Part shown: piece after piece, positions 23,707 through 34,361 of the stretch | Layout: the number at the start of each line of letters is the position of its first letter | Position numbering within the stretch: position 1 is the first letter of the stretch | Source: Polytrichum commune | Lineage: Eukaryota > Streptophyta > Polytrichopsida > Polytrichales > Polytrichaceae | DNA length: 64,000 nucleotides | Assembly: GCA_950295325.1 (NCBI GenBank) | Contig: OX485806.1 | Coordinates: 42,408,001-42,472,000 of the forward strand | Reading direction: 5' to 3' | Notes under the pieces: generated by a model | What the model was told of the DNA's origin: nothing | Databases searched by the model: none | The model's input: only the letters and a program-made list of their open reading frames with translations | Made by a program: the position numbers and the translations under genes

Positions 23707-26465
23707 TTATAATTCTACAATTTTATTTTTGATATATTCTCTAACAAAGTGGTGTTGCACATCAATATGTTTTGACCGATCATGGTTCATGGGGTTCTTG
23801 GCAAGAGCCATAGATCCTTGATTGTCGTACATGATTGTGGTTGCCTCTTTTTGCGCAAAACCTACATCCTCCGTTAGTCGCCTAAACCAAATGGCCTCCC
23901 TTGTGCATCGGTTTGTTGCCATGTACTCTGTTTTCATTGTAATTTGTGCTATCATTTGTTGCCATTTGCTATTTTACAATATGCCCCCCCCCCCTTCAAC
24001 AAAGAAAATGTATCCGGAGGTAAACCTACGGTTCTCCACATTGCCAACCCAATCTACATTGGAATACCTTTTTAAATTGATATGTTTGTTGCCAATGCAC
24101 AATCTCATATCTAAGGTGTTATTCAAGTATTGCATGATTTTTTTGACCGCCATCCAATGCATTGGACTGGGTTTTGACATAAATTGGCTTACCTTGCTTG
24201 CCGCAAATGCAAGGTCTTGTTTTGTGGCCACCATCACGTACATCAACGAGTCCACTAGTTTTTTTGTATAGAATTGTTTTCATTTTGTGCAAAACGTCCT
24301 CATGCTCCTCCTCCAAAAACATTGCCAATGAGGTCTTTGCATCGAGCGGGAATCTGATTTGCAATTCCCCATGCAAAATGTCTCCAAAATGCTTTCAATG
24401 TAGTTCCGTTGATGCATAGTAATGGTGTGGGTCCAAAATGAACTCCAAGAAAATAATGCAACTTGTCGAGGTTACTCATCTCAAATTTGTGTTTGAGCTA
24501 GACTTCAACTTGTTGATCATATCCATATTGCTTACCAAATTGATGATGTCATCTATATATATGATTATAATCACAATGTAGTGGCAAGTTTGCAAAACAC
24601 ACAATGAGTGATGTGCATGGCTCTTCTTAAAGCATTTATTTACAATGAATATGTGAATGTGTTTGTACCAAGCCTTTGAGGATTGCTTCAAACTGTAGAG
24701 TTCCTTAATTTGCATACAAAGTGTTCTCGGCCTTTTTGCACAAACCCTTCTAGTTGCTACATGTAGATCTTCACTTCCAATTCACCATATAAGAATGTAT
24801 TCTTGACATCCATTTGATGCATCTCAAAGTCCATGGCCACCCTTAATATGAGTATGACTCTAATGATGTTGAATTTGGCCATCACAACAAATGTTTTGCC
24901 ACAATTCATACCTTCAACTTGCAAGCACCCATTTGCTACCAACATTGCTTTGTAACAAACCACTACACCGTTTGCATCCTTCTTCGTGCAAAATACGCAC
25001 TTGCACTTCACGGCCGTGCGGCCCTTTAGCAACCAAGTTAACTCCCACGTACCATTAGCTATAAGATATACCGTAGTACCATAGCTGGTTCGTTCAAAAA
25101 TAATTCTAAAAATAAAGAACGTAAAAATTATGAAATTATGAAGACAAAAAAACGAAAATAGAATAAATTAATTTTTGCAATCTTTTGGTGTTTCTAAGCC
25201 ATTTAAGGTCATTTTTACTGATTTTTTTGCTAAAAATGAAAATTGAGAAATTCAGTTTTTTGAGAGGCGAACCTTATTTTTTCAAAATAAATAAATATTC
25301 GTTCGCCAGGGGACGAACCAGCTATTGTGTTACGGTATTGACTCCTCTTGCATAGCCAACTCCCACTCACACGCATCACTCAATTGAAAGGTTTCTAGCA
25401 AGCTTCTAGGTTCCTCAATGATTGCCATGTTTGCATGCTCTTTGTCTTGGGTTGGCAAAATGTGGTTATTCCATCATTCCCAAACGGTTTGCATGCTCAA
25501 TCCAACTACCTACATTTGCCCGTGGTTTCATTGCCATATGTAGTGTGGGAGGTGGTTTAGTTGCAATTTTCTTACTGGCGTCAAGTATCAATGCATCCCT
25601 GCTACGAGTGGATTTCATGACCAAAATGTTGGCCTCCAAAACGTTGCCGCTCGCCTCCATATCCTCCTCTTCCAATTTTGGAGATACATCCACCTTGACC
25701 GCATGTCCTTCATCAATGCTCTAAATGTGTTTTGTTTTTGAAAAACATCACCTCCAGACTTCTGACGATTTTCTCCATCTATAAGCAAATGAGGCGATAT
25801 GTCTTTGTGCCTTCACAAAATTTGAAAAACAAACACTTGATGCCATTTGCTTCCAACTTGGTTTGCGTTTAATTATGCACCTTTGCATAAACCATGCAAC
25901 CAAACACGCAAATGTGGGAGATGTGCATCATTTTCCCACTCTATGTTCTTGGGCGACTTTTTTGTAACGGCCTTAGTTGGACACTGGTTGCGCATGTACA
26001 TTGCATTACACATTGCCTCCATCCATAATTCATGGCCGATGCGTTGGGCATGAATTATGGGTTGTGCCATCTCCACAATGATTTAATTAGATTTTTCTCC
26101 ATCACCTGGTTTTGTTATCGTGTATTAGGTGAAGAGGTTTGCTCTGCAATGCCATCTTTGAGCAAAAAATCATCAAAGGTTGGACAAAATTTTGGTCTCA
26201 TGTATGTTTCATAATGGTTTTTGTGAGTCCTTTGGACCTTTTGATGTGCACCAATTTCTTGTCCACCAAGCTCATGGCATTGATGGGAAAGATTTTTTGG
26301 CATCATCGTTTGTATGCCCTTTTGTTGTTGTCATTGGCAATGGATGGTGGTGGCCACTCCAAACCGTCCACAATCTCCCAAAGATCTTTGGGTGGCCAAC
26401 ACCATCTTTAATTTGAACTTGTAAATGTTGAAATTCTTGCCATTGAACTTGTCGACCGTTATAAG
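23707..26465 (-). pseudogene. Copia polyprotein remnant (integrase, RT, RNase H)
   Basis: Minus-strand pieces in order: a gag start (TVDKFNGKNFNIYKFKLKM) near 26460; integrase pieces (HELWMEAMCNAMYMRNQCPT; CVFGCMVYAK near 25910); the linker ending KKIVRSLEVMFF-like; RT pieces (AMDFEMHQMDVKNTFLYGEL; LYSLKQSSKAWYKH; the YIDD box near 24555); then RNase H (SNVDWVGN...TSGYIFF; TMYDNQGSMALAKNP; HIDVQHHFVRE). The usual YVDD is YIDD and multiple stops and shifts break the frame, so it is inactive. Plus-strand frames here are shadows. Confidence 0.8.
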
Positions 26466-26759
26466 TTTTTTGTCCTCACTAGAAACCATTTGATGACTCA
26501 AATGCAAGCTCTCACTCGCTCAAAGTACCATGAGGATTGAAGAACATTCAATGGGACTTTGATTTTGTTTAAATCTATATGAAGTCCACTCCCAAAGGCA
26601 AACCAACACTTAGGTGCTTAAACACTATGATGGAACCTTCTCTCTAATGAAAAATAATGTTTTTGTGTTTTAAAACACTAGAAAATTTCAAATTCCTTGA
26701 AATTTATACTTCACACTTGAGAGTTTAACAACGTCCCTTAAAACTCTCAAGGTAACAAA

Positions 26760-27245
26760 CCTAAGTCATTTGGAATAAAATAGATTCAAATTGTTCACTG
26801 AAGGTTGCTCCGCACTCATGTCAACACTTTGACACTCTAAATTGGTGCAAAAAAACAAGTCTACACTTCTTGGTACTCAAATCAACCCAAATTACTCACA
26901 AAGGGTCTCATTCACTCAAGTCAACAATTTAATGCTCCAAATTGATTTACTCCAAAAACTTAAAGGAAAAAAATCTAGGTTTTTTGGCACTCAAATGACA
27001 TCAAACCACTCATAGAATGTAGAATTCACTCAAATCAGCACTTAAACTCTCCGGGTTGATGCAATATCACTCCAAACACCTCAAGAAAGGAAATCTAAGC
27101 CTTTTGCACTCAAATGACCTCAAAAAATTCAAAGAATTTTGGAACCACTCAAGTCAACACCTAAACCCTTCGGATAGATGCAATATCACTCACATCTCTT
27201 AAATTAGCAAATGTAAGATGTTTGCCACTCAACATAGATTAAACC
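26760..27245. repeat. ~115 bp diverged tandem repeats inside the copia element
   Basis: About four units with recurrent words: TTTTGGCACTCAAATGAC, CACTCAAGTCAACACYTAAA and GGTTGATGCAATATCACTC (near 26925, 27040, 27160). They occupy the place of the 5' leader/gag of the element. Confidence 0.6.
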
Positions 27246-27518
27246 ATTCACAAAGTTGAATTTCCCCTCAAAACAAATCGAAATATAGTCATGTATTCAA
27301 AAAATGGAATCATACAAAATAACCATCTCGATGTAGCAACACTCAACCAAGGTGTTCCACGCTCCATTCCTCCAAGATTACGATGAGTTACTCCAAAGAT
27401 CCCAACCCAAATTCCTCCAAAAGCTCCAAAGACCCCCAAAACGCCTCCAATCAAATGTAGCCCTTCCAATATCCTCTTTAATCGATCTGCTCTTCTAAAG
27501 TGAAGTGGGCCCATAACC

Positions 27519-27703
27519 TATTGGACATAAAAGAAGGCAAAATGACCAACATAAAATATAGTACACAAAACATGATGATTGCATAGAATGGAGAGAGCAG
27601 TTAGCTCATCCCCTTATGTTTTTATTTACATGACTAGGTTACAACCATAGTTGCCAACCATATGGGACAATGTACCAATGCAACCTAGTACTATCCTCCA
27701 ATA
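27519..27703 (-). repeat. 5' LTR of the copia element
   Basis: 185 bp with TATTGGA/TCCAATA ends, outer end at 27703 next to the ACATA flank. The internal sequence directly following it on the minus strand is GGTTATGGGCCCACTT, which sits where a primer binding site should be, but I cannot match it to a tRNA 3' end with confidence. Confidence 0.83.
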
Positions 27704-27708
27704 ACATA

Positions 27709-28454
27709 ACTATGATCCTCAAGAAACAAAGTGAAAGGTACAAAAGGTTTACAAGTTTTAATGGCTTTCGTGATAAAATAAGGAAAAAGTTGAAAAGCAG
27801 TGGAGTTTATAATCAAACGATTATTTTTATTGGTAATACAAGGTCAATTTAATTAGATAAAATAAAATAAAATAAAATATACAAAATTTTGAACGTGGAT
27901 ATACCTTTTAAATACAAAAATCAAATCAATGTCAATATTAACAAGATGAATTATATCAACGATGAGCACGACAAACCACAAATGCCAACATAATATAAAA
28001 AACAATGCATGGCAAAATTGCCAAGTAGAAAGAAATGGACAACTGTTATTATAGATGACCCAAAAAATAAAGCAAATCCCCACTTCAACCTCAATCCTAA
28101 ACCTAACCTTAAATTTAATGCCTAAATGGTTGCTTAGGGCACGGTATGATCAACTAAACCTCCATGCTATGGCCTTTTATACTATGATTCTTGAGCCAAA
28201 AACCATTACGAGATTGTAGGTCATTAATATAACAAGCAAATTATATGTAGTCAAAATATATAAAAATAAACATAATTAGGCACTCGCTATATCCCTAGAC
28301 CTAGCCTAACCCATTAATATAACAACCATTAACAAAAATTTTGAGAAGAAATGTATTGTTGTCTAATCAATATAGTAAGAAAATAATATATTAACTTAAA
28401 AAAAATTATACGTGAGAGCATAGATAGGTAATAGCAGTGGGGCCAGTACGCGGA
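27709..28454. other. AT-rich spacer with (AAAAT)n tract
   Basis: No gene seen. A run of AAAAT units lies at 27857-27879. Confidence 0.5.
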
Positions 28455-28700
28455 AGACATAAATGAAAATGGATTTAAGTGGATTTGGGGTATTTGCGGT
28501 GCTGCCAACACACGTTAACATGAAAATAAAAAATGGGTTTGGATAGGTCTAGGATTATTGGCATTGTTGTAAATCTTTGTGATTTTAAAAATTGAAAATG
28601 GGTTTCGATAGGTTTGGGGTATTGGTCGTCCCACTAGTATTTGTAAACAAAAAAATAAAAATGGGTTAAGCTAGGTCTATGGATATTGCGAGTGCCGTCG
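28455..28700. repeat. Four-copy ~64 bp tandem repeat
   Basis: Units are marked by AAAATGGRTT at 28466, 28529, 28595 and 28657, each followed by a TAGGTYTRGGATATT-like word. Diverged, non-coding, immediately upstream of the gypsy fragment. Confidence 0.6.
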
Positions 28701-28742
28701 AAAGTCGTCAATGGAGAAAATAATGACTTTGTAGGATAAAAG

Positions 28743-29220
28743 ATTGAATTCTTGGGCCATGTGGTGACAAAAAATTGAATTAGGCTAGATTTAAAGAAGG
28801 TCAAGGCAATCCAAGAGTGGAAATGGCCCTCCACCCAAGAAGGGCTTAGGTCATTCCTTGGCCTAGCCAACTACTACCATTGTTTCATTTTAGATTTTTC
28901 TAAGGTTGCTAGGCTTTTGTCCGGATTTTTGAAAAAAAAAGTATTCCAAAAGTGGAATGAACCTTCTCACCAAGCCTTTTGGGAGCTCAAGAGCAAGTTG
29001 ACTTCGCCGTCGGTGCTCCAATTTTCAGAGTTTGACAAACCTTTTGAGGTGCATATGGATGCGAGTGGCATTGCCATTGGTCAAGTGTTGATGTAAAATG
29101 GATGGCCCATCGCATATGACAGCAAAGAGCTCAACAATTGTCAAAGGAAAGGGCCAACTTTTTGTCATAGTGCATTGCTCGTCCATCCCAACTTAGTTGT
29201 CACAAGCTCATACCATGCAG
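28743..29220 (+). pseudogene. Ty3/gypsy RT-RNase H fragment
   Basis: One plus-strand frame reads IEFLGHVVT, then LRSFLGLANYYHCFI, a short connection region (VFQKWNEPSHQAFWELKSKL), then FDKPFEVHMDASGIAIG and PIAYDSKELN. This is the classical end of a gypsy RT running into RNase H (usual RSFLGLANYYRRFI ... FEVHTDASDFAIGGVL ... PVAYESRKLN). The frame is intact except for a TGA near 28777 and a TAA where the RNase H LMQ triplet usually lies, so it is a point-mutated relic. No LTRs were found. Confidence 0.75.
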
Positions 29221-29346
29221 TTAGTTTAGGAAAGAAAAGAGTATGACAAGAAGGGGGAGCGACAGACTGACACTTTGCAAAGCGTGTTGTAGCAAACACG
29301 GAGGAGTTTCAACGTAACTACTAGATGAGTTTTTGTTGCTTTTCTA

Positions 29347-29869
29347 ATGCCCCCTTCTCCCCTGACTTTAGTTAAGACCCAAAGTATTTCCTAAAAATGA
29401 AGTAAAACTCCCTCGGTTATAGGGGAGGCATCCGACTATCCCAATGCACCTACAAGAACTCGCTCCGGAGATTTTCAAGTAGGTTTTAGTTAAGTAGCTT
29501 TCACACATGTTCATTGTTTTATCTACCAAGCAATGAATGTTGGGTAGTTTTTGTCCCATCCCCAAATGCCTTACTACTCACCTATCTTACCATTGGTTTT
29601 TGTTAATGGAGCTCCTCGTGCCCTTATAGCTAAGACTAAAAAGCAACCAATGACAAGGGTGGGAGGCAAGACTTTTAAAGCTCCTATATTCTTGCCTCAT
29701 GTTTAGGTACCGATGGGAAGGTCGGTGGTTGAGGCTTAAAACCTCCACTTTTAAGCCATGCCACATCATTTGCCAACTAGGCTCGGCACTAGATAATGTC
29801 GATGGTGTGAATGCCGGTTTGTTAGAACCAACTTTTAGTCTTAGCTAAAGTCAGGTGGGAAGGGGGCAT
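29347..29869. mobile_element. MITE-like element with ~38 bp inverted ends
   Basis: A 523 bp segment with ATGCCCCCTTCTCCCCTGAC TTTAGTTAAGAC at the left. The right end, complemented, reads ATGCCCCCTTCCCACCTGAC TTTAGCTAAGAC. Similarity fades after about 38 bp. The target duplication is not clear, so the superfamily is open. No coding content. Confidence 0.62.
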
Positions 29870-31176
29870 AAGTGTATACTTTCTGCTAAGTGTGCCATTT
29901 GTATTATTTTAAGGAAGCATCCATCTTACACACAGGCTATGGAAGGAAATAAACATGTGTTGATCTCTGTAAACCAAAAAAAAACTATGGTCAGGTTAAC
30001 AACTAGGGTAAATGAATAGCTTTTGCAGGAACAACAATAAAGTTCTGCTGTTGGGTTTTGCTCATTTTTGTATACTTTCTGATGGCAGTAAAAGACGTTG
30101 ATACAAAGATAAGTAAATGAGATATCTTAAGGCAATGGCCTAAGTGAAACAGATGCTTGATGTGAATTGAAAGACTATGGCCTTGCTGAGAGCTTAGGTT
30201 GAGTGACCAGCTGAGAAACAGGGAGAGAAAGAAAAAATGGTTGCTGAAAGAGAATGTTGAGGGCAGAGGAGAAGCAATTAGGGTTTTTCAGTAACTCATA
30301 TATAGTTTCAAGGAATAGCAAGTGAGTAAAAAGTAGAAAGGAACGAGAAAATTTGCAAAATAGTGCTAAATGAGTTCTGAGGAGAGATTTATAGGAAGAA
30401 TGCCCCCCAGAAGTAGGAAAAAGAGTGAAAAGAGAGGAAAAGAAGAACCTTTGGAGAGAAATCTGGCAAGAACAAGAAAGATATATTGTAGAGGTTGCAA
30501 CATGGACTGACAGAGAGAATATGAGAGCAGTAAGCTTTTACCACCTATTAGACTCTTAATCAACTTTCAAGGTTGTTCGGTGAATGTTTTAGAAAAGGTA
30601 GAAAATAGAACCTGGAAATAACTCAGATAGGTCAGTTAAGTCAGAAATGCTTGAGATGAGAGGAAAGATGAAAGAAAATAAGTAGTGGAAGAGTAGAAAA
30701 CTAGTGTTGAGTGAAAACAGTTGAGATTTCTTTGCCTTTAGTTACACAAAAAAATTTAGAAGAAGTGTTCTTTGAGAGATTACGAAGGAGGAAACAATCA
30801 GAAGTTATATGAAAAAATGGCCTGGTACTTTAAAGAGAACCAAGAAGGTATTTACCAAGAAAAAAAACCCCTGGAAATCAACTAAATATAGTTAACAAGT
30901 TTCAGACTATCTTGAAAGAATTTCAGGGTTAGATCTCAAAATGAAAGAGAGAGTTCTTTCTTCGAATAGGGCCACTACTGCCAATTAGTCTACAAGCTCT
31001 AAAACTCATCTTTCATCTCAGAAGAGTGATTTAGGCCTAACCAAGGGTAGATCAGTCTAGGATCAATATCAAAATTTTCAACAAACTTCCACTACTTCCA
31101 AATCGGACCTTGACCATAGACTGATGAGTTATTTGGTAATTACATGATTGAGTTACCCACCATTTCAGATTATAGG
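29870..31176. other. Purine-rich spacer
   Basis: About 1.3 kb rich in GAGAAAG/GAAAGA words on the plus strand. No supported gene; it ends at the target site of the next element. Confidence 0.45.
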
Positions 31177-31184
31177 CTAGGGGT

Positions 31185-32200
31185 CAGGGTTGTCTATCGC
31201 GACGTCATGACGCGTCGTGTCGGGTCGGACCCCTCCGTCACGACACAATAGGCTCCTCGTAGGGTCAAACTAGGGTCAACCTAGTAGGGTGGGTAAAATA
31301 CTTACCTTCTTGCCAAGGTGGCGTCCTATGTGGCAAAAAATGCCGACGTGGATGTTCATATTTCCCTTGGCATGTAAACCATTTTGCCATTGTGTTTACC
31401 ATTTTGTTAAAATCAAAGTAATAAAATATTACTAAGGAGGGTGTAGGTCGGACGGGGGGAACGGGTGGGGAGCGCGGGCGGACGTGTGGGAACGCGGGGG
31501 AACATGGGGTCGGACGGGGGGGGGGATGGGTCGGACGGGGGGGGGGAAGGGTCGGAGGGGGTGGGGGAGGGGTCGGACGGGGGGGGGGGATGGGTCGGAC
31601 GGGGAGGGAGGACGGGGAGGATGGGGAGGACGGGGAGGGAGGACGGGGAGGACGGGAAGGTACGGGGTTAGGGTACGGGGAACGGGGGGAAGGTAAGTGG
31701 GAACGGGGGGGCGGACGGGGGGGAACGCGGGGAACGTGTGGGAACGTGGGGAGCGGGGGATGGGAGCGGGTTTAGGAGGTTTGGATAGGACGGGATGGAT
31801 GGGAACGGGGGAGGGGAACGGGAGGGAGGACGGGAAAAGGTCGGACGGGGGGGTCGGACGGGAGGGAACGTAGGGAACGGGTTAGGGAACATGTTAATGG
31901 GCTAAGGGAGCGGGGTTAGGGTACGGGGAACGGGGGGGAACGGGGGCGGACGGGAGGGCGGACGGGCGCTAGTAATTTTATTCCCCACTTTACCTCTACT
32001 TTGTTGACATGTCATCACATGTGGACATCGTAACTCCTACGTGTCCGCAATGGGGTAATGTAAATACACAAAAAATTCGGTAAAATTCAAGTTCGGCAGG
32101 ATAAAGACATCATCCGGCATAATGTCGTGACGGATACGTGTCGTGACGGCACGACATTATGTCGGGATTACCCTCCGTCACGACACAATAGACAACCCTG
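31185..32200. mobile_element. Non-autonomous hAT-type transposon carrying a minisatellite
   Basis: A 1016 bp element with inverted ends CAGGGTTGTCTATCG (left) and CAGGGTTGTCTATTG (right, complemented) and a perfect 8 bp target duplication CTAGGGGT (31177-31184 and 32201-32208). CAGGG-type ends and 8 bp duplications mark hAT elements. Subterminal GTCGTGACGGAGGG-like words occur in both arms. The centre is a G-rich minisatellite, with no transposase. Confidence 0.85.
31440..31970. repeat. G-rich minisatellite (GGAACGGGGG / GGACGGGG words)
   Basis: About 0.5 kb built of short GGAACGGGGG, GGTCGGACGGGG and GGACGGGGAGGA words in varying register. The plus strand has many G runs of four or more, enough for G-quadruplexes. 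The glycine/arginine- and proline-rich frames across it are by-products of composition. Confidence 0.8.
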
Positions 32201-32270
32201 CTAGGGGTGTATATTTCAAAAAATGAGATATTAGCCACAAATTTGTGTGCTACAACCCTGTTATCTCACC

Positions 32271-33506
32271 ATGGTTTTACATAGTTATGCTACCACGGAA
32301 TTTGATGGGTTGGAAGAATCAGAGAAGGCCTTAACCCTCAAGCCGATGGTGTTACCATTAATTACCTTGGCTTTGAAGAAAGCCTGGAAGGCTAATCAGG
32401 AACAGCTGGAGCAAGCAAAGATTTTCCAATTTTTGTGTTGCATCCAAAGTGCAACCAGAGCAGCTTATGTTGAAGAGGTCATTCAATTCATCCAGATTTA
32501 CTCGTCAGAGGCTGAGACCGCTCAAGTGAAAGGCATGACCATAGACTTCTCGGCCCAGGTGGTGGCAAGGCAATTGAGGTTACCTGCCAATGCAGAGGAG
32601 TTGGATAACATGCCAGGACTGACAAAAAAACAATATGTGGAGATGTTTGAGGGGGAATTCCCACGTTCACCAAGAGGATGCCAACTTGATACAGCTAAGC
32701 CTCATTGGAAGGCTTGGCTTAAGTTTGTGAACAATTATCTCGTGTTTCGACCTCAAAAGGACATGATGACCCAGAAGATTACTGTGGCTACTTTGCATAC
32801 CTGTGAAGGAAAAAGAGTTAATTGGGCTCAGATTGTTCAGCATAAAATGGTTGAGGAAATTGCAATGCGGACGACTGAGAAAACCAAGACTATGGAACTC
32901 TACTCAGCTTTTTCCATTTCGGTCTGCTGTGAAGAATTACCGAGACCTGCGACTGCAACAGAGATTGCTTCAAGCTCGGGATTCACCCCGAGTCCATTGA
33001 CTAGCCCTGAGAAGTCTAAGCAGATGGAGAATGAGATCCTGGAGCTGCAAGCCCATTTAGAGTTTGCCCAGACTATTGCCAGTGAAAAGCAGGAACAATT
33101 GATAGCAAAAAGCGAAGCCTTGGTGCAATGCCAGATTGCAAATGTAAAGACTCTCTCTGAGCTGGCTCACGCCATGAAAGCAAACATGGACGATCTCAAG
33201 GAGAGGGAACGATTAAAGAAGGAGTTAGAGATGAGTCAAGCACAAGTAAAGATAAAAAAAAATGAGTTTCAAACCTTGAAGATGCAGTTACAAACCCAAC
33301 AACAATTGCAGCAGGCATTGAGGGAGTGTCGCGAGGAGGTTCGACAATCAAAATTAGAAAAACACCAGTTGAAGGAGAAGATGCAGTTACATCAGGAGGA
33401 TTTTGAACGTCAACAAGCTACAGACCGCAACAAAAATTTTGAGGTTCCCTCTGCTGGTTTTGCAGTCGTTTTCTCTGCAGTACCCTCTATTTTTATTTTA
33501 TTTTAA
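32271..33506 (+). CDS. Unidentified TE-associated protein with coiled-coil C-terminus
   Basis: From the ATG at 32271 (context CACC-ATG-G) the frame gives about 411 residues. Residues ~85-215 include GMTIDFSAQVVARQLRLPAN and later KITVATLHTCEGKRVNWAQI. The arrangement resembles the putative plant transposon protein domain (Transposase_32 type) found in TE-derived plant genes, but I am unsure. From ~245 on, a long Glu/Gln/Lys-rich heptad region (SKQMENEILELQAHLEF onward) predicts a coiled coil. The last ~20 residues (FAVVFSAVPSIFILF) look like translated intron. The same phase reopens at 33543, so the true gene probably continues and is then split by the MULE. The hAT-type element ends 70 bp upstream. 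Confidence 0.5.
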   Translation: MVLHSYATTEFDGLEESEKALTLKPMVLPLITLALKKAWKANQEQLEQAKIFQFLCCIQSATRAAYVEEVIQFIQIYSSEAETAQVKGMTIDFSAQVVARQLRLPANAEELDNMPGLTKKQYVEMFEGEFPRSPRGCQLDTAKPHWKAWLKFVNNYLVFRPQKDMMTQKITVATLHTCEGKRVNWAQIVQHKMVEEIAMRTTEKTKTMELYSAFSISVCCEELPRPATATEIASSSGFTPSPLTSPEKSKQMENEILELQAHLEFAQTIASEKQEQLIAKSEALVQCQIANVKTLSELAHAMKANMDDLKERERLKKELEMSQAQVKIKKNEFQTLKMQLQTQQQLQQALRECREEVRQSKLEKHQLKEKMQLHQEDFERQQATDRNKNFEVPSAGFAVVFSAVPSIFILF

Positions 33507-33542
33507 TTATTTTTTGAAGTTATAACCAGATTATGAGGGTGG

Positions 33543-33698
33543 GAGTCACATGGACCGGTGCCGAAGGAGTTGTTTCGTCTTTATGAGAGTCAGAGGGATT
33601 TGTTTCTCATTACTCATGGGTTAAAAAACGTTGAGTGGTTAGACCATCAACATTTTCAGATAGTGTGGCAGAAAAATGTAGAGATGGGAGTAGTGAAT
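33543..33698 (+). pseudogene. Left part of the reading frame split by the MULE
   Basis: In the same phase as the frame at 32271 this stretch is open for 52 codons (starts ESHGPVPKELFRLYESQRD) right up to the MULE target site. The matching right part starts at 46070 (LFAEMLARKHLQLSDPHSVF) after the duplicated 9 bp and stays open at least to about 46200. The two parts read through in one frame when the element and one target copy are set aside, as expected for an insertion into a coding exon. The product is unknown. Because the MULE's own genes are decayed, the disruption is probably old. Confidence 0.5.
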
Positions 33699-33839
33699 GG
33701 CGGACGCTAAACACCCCCCCACGAACTTCTAGGGATTCTATCTGACAGCGACAGGGCTGCCCATAAACATACGTCAACAACGAAAAACTTTCTCGTCCAC
33801 ATAACCTTCACGTCCATAGACGTCCACGTCGAAGGCAGT

Positions 33840-34045
33840 CATGCAGTCCCGCAGATCTTGTCCCACAGTCCCACAGATCTTGTCCCACATATAATGTCCT
33901 ACAATTCATGTCCTACGGGTAATGTACTACATATATTGTAGCACATACCAATTACAGCATATCATGTACAACATATAGTATTATTAAAACGTTGTTCTAC
34001 ATTTATTGTAGAACACATATTGTCTTGCAGATATGAAAGTTTCAA
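33840..34045. repeat. MULE left subterminal repeat zone
   Basis: A cluster of short words such as GTCCCACAGATCTTGTCCCACA, ATGTCCTACAATTCATGTCCTAC and TTGTAGAACACATATTGT (33844-34030). They share a GTCCYRCA or TGTAGAACA core that recurs near the right end, so may be transposase contact sites. Confidence 0.5.
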
Positions 34046-34361
34046 TATTTCCGGATCTAGGGTTTGGGGGCGCTCGAAGCCAGACCGCATAGTTCTTCGA
34101 ACCCAGTGCACACAGTTCTCCGCATGTCGTGTGCTATGCGTCACATGTGTTTAGGGGTTGTAATTTGTATGTTTCATTTTCAGTTCTTTGCACTACTTTT
34201 TCTAGTTCTTGTTGTTGGAAGTAGTTTTTGTACGAATGCCATGGTTTACTGACATGTGAGGTAGCTAGGGTTTAGGGTATTGTTGCAGTCTTCATCGCTG
34301 CTTTCACCTCCATTGGAAGGACATAGATTTTGAGGTTTATTCCGTCATCACAGTCGCCTCC

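Larger units (their letters stand above)
23396..27703 (-). mobile_element. Ty1/copia LTR retrotransposon, degenerate, gag largely lost
   Basis: A 4308 bp minus-strand element with two LTRs (23396-23587 and 27519-27703), flanked by a nearly perfect 5 bp target duplication (ACATG / ACATA). A purine-rich tract, CCCAAAGTGGGAG on the minus strand, lies exactly inside the 3' LTR (23588-23600). Integrase, RT and RNase H relics follow in copia order. The first coding sequence is a short gag start near 26460-26390 that runs almost directly into integrase, so most of gag and the protease are deleted. Confidence 0.87.

Noticed and set aside
23822..24271. 149-residue plus-strand protein
   Set aside because: Antisense shadow of the copia RNase H region on the minus strand.
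27248..27514. Copia gag protein just inside the 5' LTR
   Set aside because: No gag motif; the recognisable gag start lies near 26460. This stretch is leader sequence next to the tandem repeats.
31465..31892. Gly/Arg-rich and Pro-rich proteins
   Set aside because: They are translations of the G-rich minisatellite in different frames; all six frames stay open by composition.
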